Assembly (NCBI GenBank): GCA_021464245.1
Contig: JADCRB010000013.1
Coordinates: 2,483,702 to 2,547,701 of the forward strand
Direction: 5' to 3'
DNA length: 64,000 bases
Source of the DNA: Carallia brachiata
Taxonomy: Eukaryota; Streptophyta; Magnoliopsida; Malpighiales; Rhizophoraceae
A model generated the notes under the pieces. It had not been told where the DNA came from, ran no database searches, and worked only from the letters and a program-made list of their open reading frames with translations. Of this stretch, positions 25,544 through 35,487 are shown one piece after another. The translations under genes and the position numbers were made by a program. Every line of letters starts with the position of its first letter. Positions within the stretch are counted from its first letter, which is position 1.

Positions 25544-28295
25544 ATGGCACCACCCCCCCACTTCCTTAGTGTTCAAGGTGAATAGGCGAGAACCAGAACT
25601 AATCACCCCAGCCAAGCCAACCCCACATGAGTTCAAGGCCTTGTCGGACATCGACGACCAAGAGGGACTACGGTTCCAAATTCCGGTGATACAATTTTAC
25701 CGTTATGACCCTTCCATGCAAGGGAAGGACCCCGCTAAGGTCATTAGGGAAGCACTTGGTAAAACACTAGTGTTTTACCATCCATTTGCCGGTCGGCTCA
25801 GGGAAGGGCCTAACGAAAACTTGTGGTAGAGTGTACCGGTGAGGGGATCATGTTCATCGAGGCGGACGTCGATGTTACCTTGGAGCAATTTGGGGACATG
25901 CTTCAGCCTCCCTTCCCATGCCTGGAGGAGCTCCTTTTCGACGTGCCTGGCTCTAGTGGAGTCTTAAACTGCCCTTTGCTGCTTATTCAGGTAGTTCCAT
26001 TCATTATATATTATACGCACTCAAACTATATAGCTAAAATTTCAATTTTTCGTGATCATATAATTTTGCTTATAAGGACATAAATCAATTAATTTGTCGT
26101 ACACCAACAGGACAAATCAATAGAAAACATATGAATATTTTTCTTAATACATTGTAAGTTTTGTGTTCATGATTTGAAATCGAAAAATGTAAAAAAAAAA
26201 AAAATCTTTCTGATTTCTATTAAAGTTTCTTTTTAATTAATTTATTTATTTTTTTAGATCAAATTTTTATGCAATCTGAGTTCATGATTGATGGACTTTT
26301 TTTATTGGTTGAGGGTCTTGCAAGTATATGCTGAGATTCACCTAAGAGTAAGTTGATTATGGAACTTCTATGTGATGACATTTGAAACATTTTATCACCT
26401 TTGCAAACTTAATAATTTCGACCAATTTCCCCTCACTTTTTCTAAATTGAGGAGATTTAAAAAAAAAGAAACAAAAAATAAACAGGAAAAAGAGACAACA
26501 AGACGAATTAAGGGGAAAAGGGAGGTAAAGGAGAAATCTGTAAAATTGACAAGACCAAAGTACTTGCCTTTTTTATTCGTGGTTCATATTAAGTGGCTAT
26601 AGTAATAGTAGTATTAAAAATCTACAACAGGGATACGAAGGAAACTGCAGCGCCCTTGGTCTAGTACCACTATGGCATTAATTTCTGTTAGTGCCAAATT
26701 GGGCCACGTGAAACCGTTGTCCCATGGTAAATCTTGTTCAACAGTTGCTATCAATTGCGTTATTTGCCTAAGAGCGTGTTTGTTGGGTAATAAAAAGGAA
26801 AGAGAAAAAAAAATATAATTATTATTATGTATTTTTTTTATATTTTTTATATTTTTTAAATAATTTTATTTTTTTCTTTAATTTTTCTCTCAAAAATTAC
26901 TATTCACTTTTCCTTTCATCATACTTTCGATCTCTCTACTACTTCAAATAATTTTATTTTTTATTTTTTATTTTTTTTCCTCCTTTTCCTATTTTTTACT
27001 TACTCCAAATAGACTGTAATGTAAAAGAAAACCCAACAACCATGTGAGACAACACACGACAGTCCAAAATCGAAGAGATACCTTAAAAAGACGCGCGTCA
27101 AGAAGTTTAACGGATTTGCCGTGTGCCGCATGCTTCATGCCTTGATGTTCATTTCATTGTGGTGGCCCGCGGGGCCCCAGCCGCGAAATCAGTTTCCAGT
27201 GCAAAACAAAAAATCATTTACATGTACCCAAAATTTATGTCATTCATGTAGTCATTCAATTTTTACTGTTCTCAAAACAACATCAGATGTGTCTTTTTTT
27301 TTTTTTTTTTTTTGGTTATTTGGGTTCATTGTGTTCCACTTTGAACTTTGGCGTAGGTGACTCGTCTCAAATGTGGCGGTTTCATCCTTGCCCTTCGTCT
27401 CAACCACACTATGAGTGATGCTCCAGGCCTAGCGCAATTCATGTTTGCCGTTGCCGAAATGGCGCGTGGTGAGCCCGCACCTTCGATCCTGCCCGTGTGG
27501 GAAAGGCACGTACTCAATGCCCGTGAACCACCGCGCGTGACGTGCACGCATCGTGAATATGAAGAAGTGGCTGATACAAAGGGCACAATCATTCCACTTG
27601 ATGACATGGCCCATCGATCTTTTTTCTTCGGCCCAAATGAAGTATCGGCCCTCCGACGACACGCCCCAGCCCATCTCCACAATTCGTCCACCTTTGACGT
27701 ACTAACGGCATGTCTTTGGAAGTGTCGCACAATTGCCCTCCAGCCAGACCCCAGTGAAGAGATGCGTATGATATGCATTGTTAATGCCCGCAACAGGTTT
27801 GATCCTCCATTGCCAACGGGATACTATGGCAATGGCTTTGCCTTCCCGGTCGCGGTGGCCACCGCGGGGAACCTTTCTAGAAACCCATTGGGCTATGCAT
27901 TGGACTTGATAAGAAAGGCCAAGGCGGACGTGACCAAGGAGTATATGCAATCTTTGGCGGACCTTATGGTCATCAAGGGTAGGCCTCATTTCACGGTGGT
28001 GAGGTCCTATGTGGTGTCGGACGTGAGATATGCCGGATTCAAAGATGTGGATTTCGGGTGGGGTATGCCTGCCTACGGCGGACCTGCCAAGGGTGGGGTT
28101 GGGGCAATCCCTGGAGTGGCAAGCTTTTACATACCATACAAGAATTCCAAGGGAGAAGAAGGAATTGTGTTGCCAATTTGTTTGCCAGCTGACTCCATGG
28201 AGCGATTTGCCAAGGAATTGGATAAATTGTTGAAGGAGCAACCAACTACTATTGGTGATCAATCTAAGTCCACATTTATTGTGTCTGCCTTGTAA
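25544..28295 (+). pseudogene. BAHD acyltransferase copy A, exon 1 frameshifted
   Basis: A two-exon BAHD acyltransferase of the benzyl alcohol O-benzoyltransferase/HSR201-like group (acyl-CoA plus alcohol to ester, cytosolic). Exon 1 is 25544-25990, the intron 25991-27356 (GTAG...GTAG), exon 2 27357-28295. Relative to copy B, exon 1 lacks two bases just after the start (CACCCCCCCAC) and one base near 25812, so translation from the ATG stops after 13 codons. The net loss is three bases, so exon 2 is again in phase. Exon 2 is fully open (312 codons) and keeps the catalytic HTMSD and structural DFGWG motifs (28050). The junction after LLLIQ is the classic BAHD intron position. It may be a recent pseudogene or carry sequencing errors. 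Confidence 0.85.
26771..27017. mobile_element. Short MITE in the intron of BAHD copy A
   Basis: The left end AGAGCGTGTTTGTTGGGTAA and the right end, read inward, CAGTCTATTTGGAGTAAGTA resemble each other and are followed by matching AAAAAGGAAA-type purine stretches. It is absent from the introns of copies B and C. The terminus is again of the GTGTTTGG type. Confidence 0.5.
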
Positions 28296-28478
28296 GCTAT
28301 GCTAAAAATGTTACACATTTAGATGTGAAATCTCATTATGTGTGTGATAGAGACAATAAATTTGAAATCTTTTCATCTTGGCATGTTCAATGTATTTATC
28401 AGTATCCTAACCACCAAGAATGGGTCTTGCAAATACAGTTAATATGTAGTCTTTATTTTAATTTTGTTGTTCTCTTCT

Positions 28479-28731
28479 TTTTTTTTTTAATGACAAAAAA
28501 GGGATATGTTGGGTGTTATCCAACAGACCACTTTTTTGATTTAAGTCAAACAACTTATATTGAATATGTGAGAGAGCAAATTCCATATCTTAGTAAGTAT
28601 TACTAAACCGTTCGTAACCTAAAAAACTAAAAGTAAGTTTAACCATACTAATTACTTTTAATAAGATCCAAACTTAGATGTTTTCTCACCCATAACCCGA
28701 TCCTTTATCAGCTAAACCATAAGCTTGGTGG
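28479..28731 (-). mobile_element. tRNA-derived SINE with perfect 15-bp TSD
   Basis: A 253-bp insertion bounded by the exact 15-mer TTGTTGTTCTCTTCT (28464-28478 and 28732-28746). The empty site is visible in units B (about 39380) and C (about 49420). On the minus strand it ends in an A-rich tail. It starts CCACCAAGCTTATGGTTTAG, containing an A-box-like TGGTTTAGCTGATAA and, about 40 bases on, a B-box-like AGTTTGGATCT, which are internal RNA polymerase III promoter elements. There is no coding capacity. Confidence 0.75.
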
Positions 28732-28744
28732 TTGTTGTTCTCTT

Positions 28745-28990
28745 CTAAAAGCCGCCCCACTTTTCCTTGGGGATGGGGAGCTCCACGGGGAGCTCGAAAG
28801 TCACCATCCATGTTGTGGTCCACCCCCAACAACAATTGCCAGACAGAGGTTGAAAAAGTATTAAAAGCCATGGCTTAGGAAGACTAAGTGATGATAACTG
28901 AGTGTAAATGACTAAAATTAGGGACTGTGGCAGATGATTTATGAACGCTCGCGCACAAAGTATTTTCTAATTTGACTCTTTTGTCAAGGA
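28745..28990 (+). repeat. Downstream marker block of the BAHD unit (A)
   Basis: AAAAGCCGCCCCACTT, GTGGTCCACCCCCAACAACAATTGCC and AAGCCATGGCTT recur in order at 39395-39610 and 49430-49560. It is GC-richer than its surroundings but has no conserved reading frame. Homology with the other units fades at about 28990. Confidence 0.7.
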
Positions 28991-30079
28991 CAAAATTAAA
29001 AAAATGCAAGGCTCAGTTAAAACAAAAATTAATGGGACCCATTTCTATGATATTTGAAGCCGGCTTCTGCGCTACGGCATAGGAAGCAATCTAACACAAA
29101 GTGGTTATACATATTTAAGTGTTTATTTTAGGAACACTATTATATAGTTTACTTTTAATAAAATATAAGTAAACATATAAAATTTATTCAATAGAATATA
29201 ATGATTCATTTATGTTTTTTTTAAATTTAACTATCTAATAATTTATATCACTGTGTGCTCATATGTGTCTAATAAAATTATATTTTCTAAGATTTCTTTT
29301 ATTAAATTTGGTTTGTTAGCAAATTTAAAAATTGAATATAAGCTTATTTATCCACACAACTTCAAAGACAAAGGTTCAAATGATCCAAAACTTTAATGGG
29401 TGTTGTTTTTCCCTTTTCCACTCGGGCATCAGAAACACCACCAAAAAAGCTGCCCAACGTTATATAGTTGACACCAACAACATGACCTGTTCTCTTGTTT
29501 TACTTTTTTTCTTTTACATTACTTTTTTTCTTTTACAGCAAGAAAGAAAATGGATCATATAATTAAGAGTACGTTTCTTCAACCGAATTCTATTGAACAT
29601 GGTTTTTTCATGTCAAAATTAATATATGTAATAAATTATCTAAAAGAATTTGGAAAGAAAGCACATTCACTCATATTTTTCAATTTTCAAATGGATAATA
29701 TTCCAAATTAAAACAGAAAAAACCAAAAAAAAAAAAAAGATATGGTTGCAAGCCCATAGAAACAAAAGCACATGCCGAAATGTCTATAGTCTATTATGCT
29801 CCTGACATGCTTCCCAAGATTTATGAAATGTCGTCCCCCATGCCTCCCTCTCTCATTGGGGCTACCGTGCATTGTTTCCTTTATACAAACACTTTTTTTT
29901 TTTTTTCATTATGAGATCTGTTAAACTGTAAATTATATAACAAATAGTTTTCTCTATTATCATAAATAAGACTTTCCTTTCCAAAATTAAAACCCATGAG
30001 TTACCTTAGAAACTACTCTGATATCTTACAAGGAACCCAGTGACATTGTTTCCACTACCTTCAGATCTCAAGAAACCAC

Positions 30080-30665
30080 TTTTTTTTTTTTTTTTGACCA
30101 AAACAGAAATTGTTGCATTAATATGTGATGAATTCATACACGAAACCTACGATAAAGCGTCGAGAATACCTGTTTAACGCAGGTGAATACATTGGCATCA
30201 ATGACTTACGAATCAAATGGTCACATTGATCATTAACAAATCGGGTACAAAATCCAAAATTATAAATCAGATTGTAAGTAAACCTAATTAACACCAAAAT
30301 GTTAACTAGGCCTAACTTAACCGAAATAAGTTACATACAGCAGCACATATCGCACAATGGCGAACAAATTACTGAATTCATCCCGATATTATAGACAACA
30401 AAATCGAAAACGGCAAAATAACAAGCAGTACAAAACACACAGGCAAAACAGGTCACCCGATACATAACGGACCAACAGAAGCCTAATGCTACACTTCCAG
30501 CGTCGGTGAAGACTGACAGCAGTGTTGCCGGCGGCGACAGGGCGGGCGTCAGAGACGCGGGCGATGGCAGATTGGGCTACGGCAGAGAGATCATGGGAGG
30601 CGAAAGGGACGTCGTCAACAGAGGCGGCAGCGATGGGATTGGCGCCGGAGATGGCAGACCAAGCT
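30080..30665 (-). mobile_element. Poly(A)-tailed retroposed segment of unknown parent
   Basis: A 586-bp insertion found in unit A/B start sequence but absent from the matching place in unit C (about 43170-43210). The flanks TCAAGAAACCAC and TCAAGAAACCCC (11 of 12 identical) form the target duplication. On the minus strand it ends in about 15 A residues. Its 5' portion is strikingly GC-rich (ATCTCCGGCGCC, CCCGCGTCTCTGACGCC) and open for about 60 codons (AWSAISGANPIAAASVDDVP...), while the rest looks like a 3' UTR. It is either a 5'-truncated LINE or a processed copy of a cellular mRNA. Confidence 0.7.
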
Positions 30666-31134
30666 TCAAGAAACCCCCTCAGCAGACTTATCTTTCCGCA
30701 ACCAAATCCAAATTCATAAACCCAAAACCTCTGATCTAAAGGCTTAACTCATTAGTACCTTTCCATTCACTATCTTTTAGCATTCAGAAACAAACAATCA
30801 ATATTATAGGTTGGCGTTCGGTGAAGTTAAATTTGTTGGAAAAAATATTTCTTAGTCGAATTTTAAGATTATTAAACGAGCTGAAGTGAAATAGAAATTA
30901 GCAGAATTAATTAATCGTACTTGTGTTTGTTACAAGACTCATAGGCTGTGTGGTCTTTCATAAAACCTCGATAAACTACGTATATAGACCGAGTTGTTTT
31001 TTGTTTTTTTATATATAGACAAATCAGATCAATATTATTAAGAAAGCAAGATCGAGGCAGGATCTGATGCAGAAAAGATGCCAAGAGTGCATCACCTTAC
31101 CAAAATGATAAGTCAAAATCACATGCTAATTATA

Positions 31135-31199
31135 AAGTATGGATATGGACATTATAACATACATGTAGCATGATATAGATACTATGATATGTTAATAAA

Positions 31200-31242
<43 letters not shown>

Positions 31243-31918
31243 GAAAACATTGATATGGACCCAAAAAGCCAAAACAATAAAAAAATATATATATAACACA
31301 CGTGTCCCATCATCAACCTTATATCATGAGTCTTTTTATTAACAAACGAATTACTTTCTCGCCGATAAAAAAAAAACAAGATAAATGTCAAAAAAGAAAA
31401 ATTAAAAAGAGATCCCTCTAAAGTCGAAGCCTTCTTCCCCGTCGACGACCCACTATCCGCAGTCAATTTTGTCTTCCTTCCATTACAAATACACCCGAAC
31501 TCAGACTCTATGGTGTGGATCTGGCATCAACAATTTCAACCGAGAAAAAGATATAATAATCAAACAAAGTGGATGCTTCCAAGATTTCGATCTGGGATCT
31601 TAAAGAAGAAGAAATCGAAAAAGAAAACAACAAAGATCTCATGAGTGGCAGTGTAGTTGCCCGCGGCTCTGATTGCTGGGTACTGTAAATGTCCGTTTTC
31701 TTTCATTTTCTTCTCTTGGGTCTTTGTATTTTTTTGGCTGCACAAGGAAGCTTGACGTGTCGGACACCGAGCATCGCCGTGTTTGACGCTGTTTGACAAG
31801 TCTAATCGTATCTGACATGTGTCAGTGACATGTTCGGTGGGTGTCCGTATCTAACACGCGTCGGACACATAGTATGGCTTCTGTAAGACGTGTCCGTGCT
31901 TCATTGCATGCTTAGATG
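31135..31918. mobile_element. Insertion with GTGTCGGACAC repeats (unit B)
   Basis: About 780 bp splits the marker block that is continuous in units A and C. It opens with GTATGGATATGGACAT and closes with clustered GTGTCGGACACC, GACATGTGTCAG and CGCGTCGGACACATAGTATGG, i.e. dense short inverted motifs seen in dispersed plant repeats. It contains the (AT)n at 31209-31235. The class is not determined. Confidence 0.5.
31209..31235. repeat. (AT)n microsatellite
   Basis: An uninterrupted TA dinucleotide run following an A tract. Confidence 0.9.
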
Positions 31919-31963
31919 ATCTACTCATTTAAAAATGTTTTTTTTTTAAAGTCAATTTAAAAA

Positions 31964-32953
31964 TGTACAAGTAAAGAAAAAATTGTGTGAAAAGATATGA
32001 AAGAAAAGAATAAAGAATACAAAGTTTAATCATAAAGGTTTATGTCTATGATTTAAAGATTCGGTAAGATTACATCTTTTTTATTGAATAGTATCTCTCA
32101 CACAGTACAAAAACTTTTATACATAAAGTAAAGATTATTATACATATAAGGCAATTATATTACAATAATACTAAGATTTTAGATTGATATTGATTGATTA
32201 CTAGAATTATAGATTGATCACATCTAAATATATAAATTTTCATAATTGATTGATCATTAGTATCTTGGCTTGATCATATTCAGATCTCCATAATTGCATA
32301 ATTCTCTAACGCTCCCCCTCAAGATAAACATAGATTGAAAAGTAATATCACCTTGCGCAAACAAAAAAGATTCAACAAACTCAGTTTCACATAAAAATGC
32401 ATATATAGTTCATTTGACATTTGTTCATAGGACTGAGAAGATTGAAATAGATTATAAAAAGAAAAGACGAAAAAACAAAAAAAAAAAATACAAGGGCATA
32501 AAACGAGAAAGTTTTGTCATGGTGATTGTAATGTTCCATCGTTAGGTGAGGTCTTAGATTATGAGCAGAGAAAGAATGAAGGCTGTAATACCATGTTAAA
32601 AAACAAAGAATAAACTATGTGAGAAGGTAAGAAAGAAAAAAAATAAAAAACACAAAAAGATATGTGGTTCAATCGTAAAAGCTTATGTCTATAGTCCAAA
32701 TATCTAGAAAGATTACATCTTTCTTATTAAATAATGTCCCTCACATAGTACAGAAACTCTAATATATCTAGTGAAAATTGTCATATATATAAGACAATTA
32801 TATTGCAATAATATTAAAATTCTAAATTGATGTAGATTGATTATTAAAATCATAAATTAATTACATTCAAATATATAAACCTCTAAAATTAATTAATTGT
32901 TAGTATCTTAACTTAATTCATTCAAATTTTTATAATTGCATAATTCTCTGACA
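31964..32953 (-). mobile_element. TRIM-like miniature LTR retrotransposon
   Basis: Two direct repeats of about 350 bp (31964-32310 and 32594-32953) flank only about 283 bp of internal DNA. Read on the minus strand, the internal side of the right repeat starts TGGTATTACAGCC, a close match to the initiator-tRNA-Met primer site (TGGTATCAGAGC). The sequence before the left repeat is TCTTGAGGGGGAGC, a polypurine tract. The repeats begin TGTYAGAGAATTATGC and end ...AACA. No gag or pol is present. It splits the unit B marker block. Confidence 0.78.
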
Positions 32954-33079
32954 AAAACCAAAGTTTTTGATGGCTGGTTGTCTGCCGTTAGATTTTCTTA
33001 TGTATAATTGTCAACTTGAACAAATTTTGCTTTGTCACTCATAGGTAAAATGAAATATTTTTTCTTGGTGGTTGGGCCC

Positions 33080-33099
33080 GGGGGGGGGGGGGGGGGGGG
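33080..33099. repeat. 20-nt poly(G) run
   Basis: Twenty consecutive G bases, preceded by GGGCCC. A 17-G run lies at 46058-46074 in unit C. Confidence 0.85.
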
Positions 33100-33114
33100 A
33101 GGGGAAGTTGATAA

Positions 33115-33735
33115 TTAATGGTTGTTTCTGATTATAAGTTCAGTTGTCATTACATCTCATCTGTATATTTGCAAAACAGTGAAGTTTAGGTTTGAGAAAT
33201 CCCGACGTAAGCACTCAGACACTCAAGTTAGTGACAAGTCGAGAGAATACCGAGAAAGCTTAGTGAAGTCCCCAGTAGAGGCCTACTATGAGGAGGTTTT
33301 GGAGGTGGGGACCCCATCGGTGGTGGGTACTATCATGCTCACGAGAGTGTGTTTGTAATGGAAAGTTAAATAGTCAGAGGGTTGCTTGTTAAAGGGTTTG
33401 GTTAGAGTCTAGAAGTCTAGAGGTCCTCTAGTTGTCCAGAGTCCCCTTGGTTCAGGTGTGCTCCTCTAGATCTTATGCCTACCCTTGTGTTGGCAGTAAT
33501 ATGATATTTGAACAGACCGTAACTCTATGCGTGATGAATGTGACAGATGTCTGTCAGTAAGCAGCTTGAGAGTACGAGAACTCGAGTGTGGACTGCGAGC
33601 TATCCAGCGAGCTCCTGTTGGGTGAGCACGCAATGAACTGCTCGAAGAGCTGCTGAAAAATCCTTGTGAGTTGTTAACGGGTTCTTGCTGAGTCACCCAA
33701 TAAGACCTAAACTTAGGGGCCCGAAACTGTGATAG
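33115..33735. mobile_element. LTR-like GC-richer fragment (unit B)
   Basis: It is inserted between unit blocks that are adjacent in units A and C. It carries GACACTCAAGTTAGTGAC, typical of plant Gypsy LTRs, with GAGCT and CTCGAG repeats towards the right. It resembles the fragment at 23215-23770 in style but is not obviously the same copy. It has no internal region, so it may be a solo LTR. The ends were not resolved. Confidence 0.45.
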
Positions 33736-33744
33736 ACCATATAT

Positions 33745-34945
33745 ATTAATAATTAAAGAAAATTTTCAAAATTGTTTTATAAAGGAATCAAACTATATTG
33801 TTTATGGCGTTTATTAAAGTATAATATTTTATGCATCTTCGTCGTAAGTTGGGAACTGATAAAGAAGAATGGAAGAAAACTTTCAAGTACTAAAAATTAA
33901 TACTATAAATAATAGGATGCATTTATTTTTTGTCTTAAATACACGTGGCTTCACAAGCTAACATAACATGTTTTTAATTTTATCATATGTATTTTTTTTT
34001 TGACATTTTAATAATTAAGAATTTAAATATTTATTTTCAATGAGTCCTAATCTCCATAAGATATTATAATAGTTATAACTGAAATCTTTATTAAAAAAAT
34101 TTTAAATTTTAATTTTAAAAAAATATAAGATTTATAGGAATAGGAAAGACTACTCTTATTTATATAGTTTACTATATTATAGCCCAATAAATATTTTAAT
34201 GGACAAGAAAAACAATTCTCGAAATCTAATACTGAAAATAGGTGTAAAGTTTACAAAAAATTAAGAAGGTTATTTCTATTATATAACTAACAAACAGCTT
34301 AATAAATTTTTTAATAAATTAACAACAATTTTACAGTGTAATATATCATTTAGGGGAATAAGAATAAGAAATAAAAGACAGAATAGTTGTCTCGTTGTCG
34401 TGGATCACGTTTTTTTTTATACTAGAATAGTAATAAAGCGATAAAAGACAGTACGAAAGTTAGAAAGCAGTAAATATCGGAATGACTCATATCAATTATA
34501 TCAACAAGTAACAAGAGAAGAATATCCGGGGACGGGTCCTCCTACAATGTGAGCACTATTTGTCCAAAATACCCTTGATTTGCTATAAAATTTACACAAT
34601 AATTCCCATCACAAAACGTCTGTTTGAGTTCACAATGCCAAAGATAGTTGAGAATTTGCCTTTAATTTGTAATAATCTAGGTCCCAGTCTTGTTGTGGAC
34701 CACGTTGCGGCTATGTATTGATTCAGTACTGTGTTGTGCCTATTTTTGGCTCAGGAAAAAGTTACATTATTTTTTGACACGAAAATGACGAGAGTAAAAT
34801 GAAAATATACATTTAATGGTCGTGACTAATGACATTTAAAATGTGTAACCAACGATATCTCTAAGCATTATTAGAATAAATCAAAAACTTTCCTAAAATA
34901 TATTGCTAACAATAACAGCCAAAAGTATGCACATAAAGAAATACG
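33745..34945 (+). other. Unit B spacer and upstream BAHD block
   Basis: The left part (33745-33850) and right part (34715-34945) are shared with units A and C. The middle is AT-rich and gene-free. Confidence 0.55.
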
Positions 34946-35395
34946 TATAATATAGCAGTCCTTACACATTATACGCAAGAAAACAATTAAATCTTTTTAG
35001 GATGTCATCCTTTATTTCTCATTTTATAGACTAAAAAAGAAAAAAAGAAAATATATACGTATATGCATAGTTTCAAGAAGTGTGAAATTGCCGAAAAAAA
35101 AATACATGTAACCATCAGTAAAATAAATGCATAGAAGTTAAAAGAAAATGAATGAGGTCTTACATGTATCAATAATATTTTAAAATTTTGTGCCCACGTA
35201 AATAAGTTGTTTTTTTGTACCAGAAAAAAAAAGGTAAATGAATTGTTTTGGCCAAAACATGGTCATAAAGAGTGTCCTCTAAGACCTTTAGTTCAATTTT
35301 GATTTTTCGAGCAAGAAACATGTGTTAAATTTTTAAAATATGTTTTGAAATTCACCCAAAGACCTGCAGTTAAATTGTTAAGCTTGGCCTCTTAC

Positions 35396-35403
35396 TATAA
35401 ATT
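35396..35403 (+). promoter_or_regulatory. TATA box of BAHD copy B
   Basis: TATAAATT in the conserved phrase AGCTTGGCCTCTTACTATAA, 92 bp before the ATG. The surrounding 240 bp (from TGTTTTGGCCAAAACATGG at about 35243) is conserved with copies A and C and is the likely core promoter. Confidence 0.7.
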
Positions 35404-35487
35404 GACCACCTTTGAAACAATGTCACAAACATTTTCCTTGCCCTACAAACATTTTTGGCATTTTTGTTGCCTACAAGATTTTGTACG

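Larger units (their letters stand above)
15800..29340 (+). repeat. Tandem segmental duplication, unit A
   Basis: This is the leftmost of three paralogous segments, recognised by collinear blocks. Examples are 15840-16130 (matching 43460-43760), 16745-16860 (33745-33850, 43765-43870), 20595-20850 (34715-34945, 46165-46420), the BAHD gene, and 28745-28990 (39395-39610, 49430-49570). It is inflated by unit-specific insertions at about 17-20 kb, 21-24 kb and 24.2-25.3 kb. It lacks the BolA first exon found at the end of units B and C. Confidence 0.72.

Noticed and set aside
27326..28262. Long minus-strand open frames (155 and 186 codons) antisense to BAHD exon 2, also seen at 36517-36969 and 47499-47984
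   Set aside because: They mirror the codon pattern of the sense exon, have no recognisable domain, and recur only because the exon is duplicated.
35455..35487. Upstream extension of BAHD copy B (11 extra codons from TTG)
   Set aside because: No ATG; family proteins begin [12 protein letters not shown], matching the ATG at 35488 and the TATA spacing.
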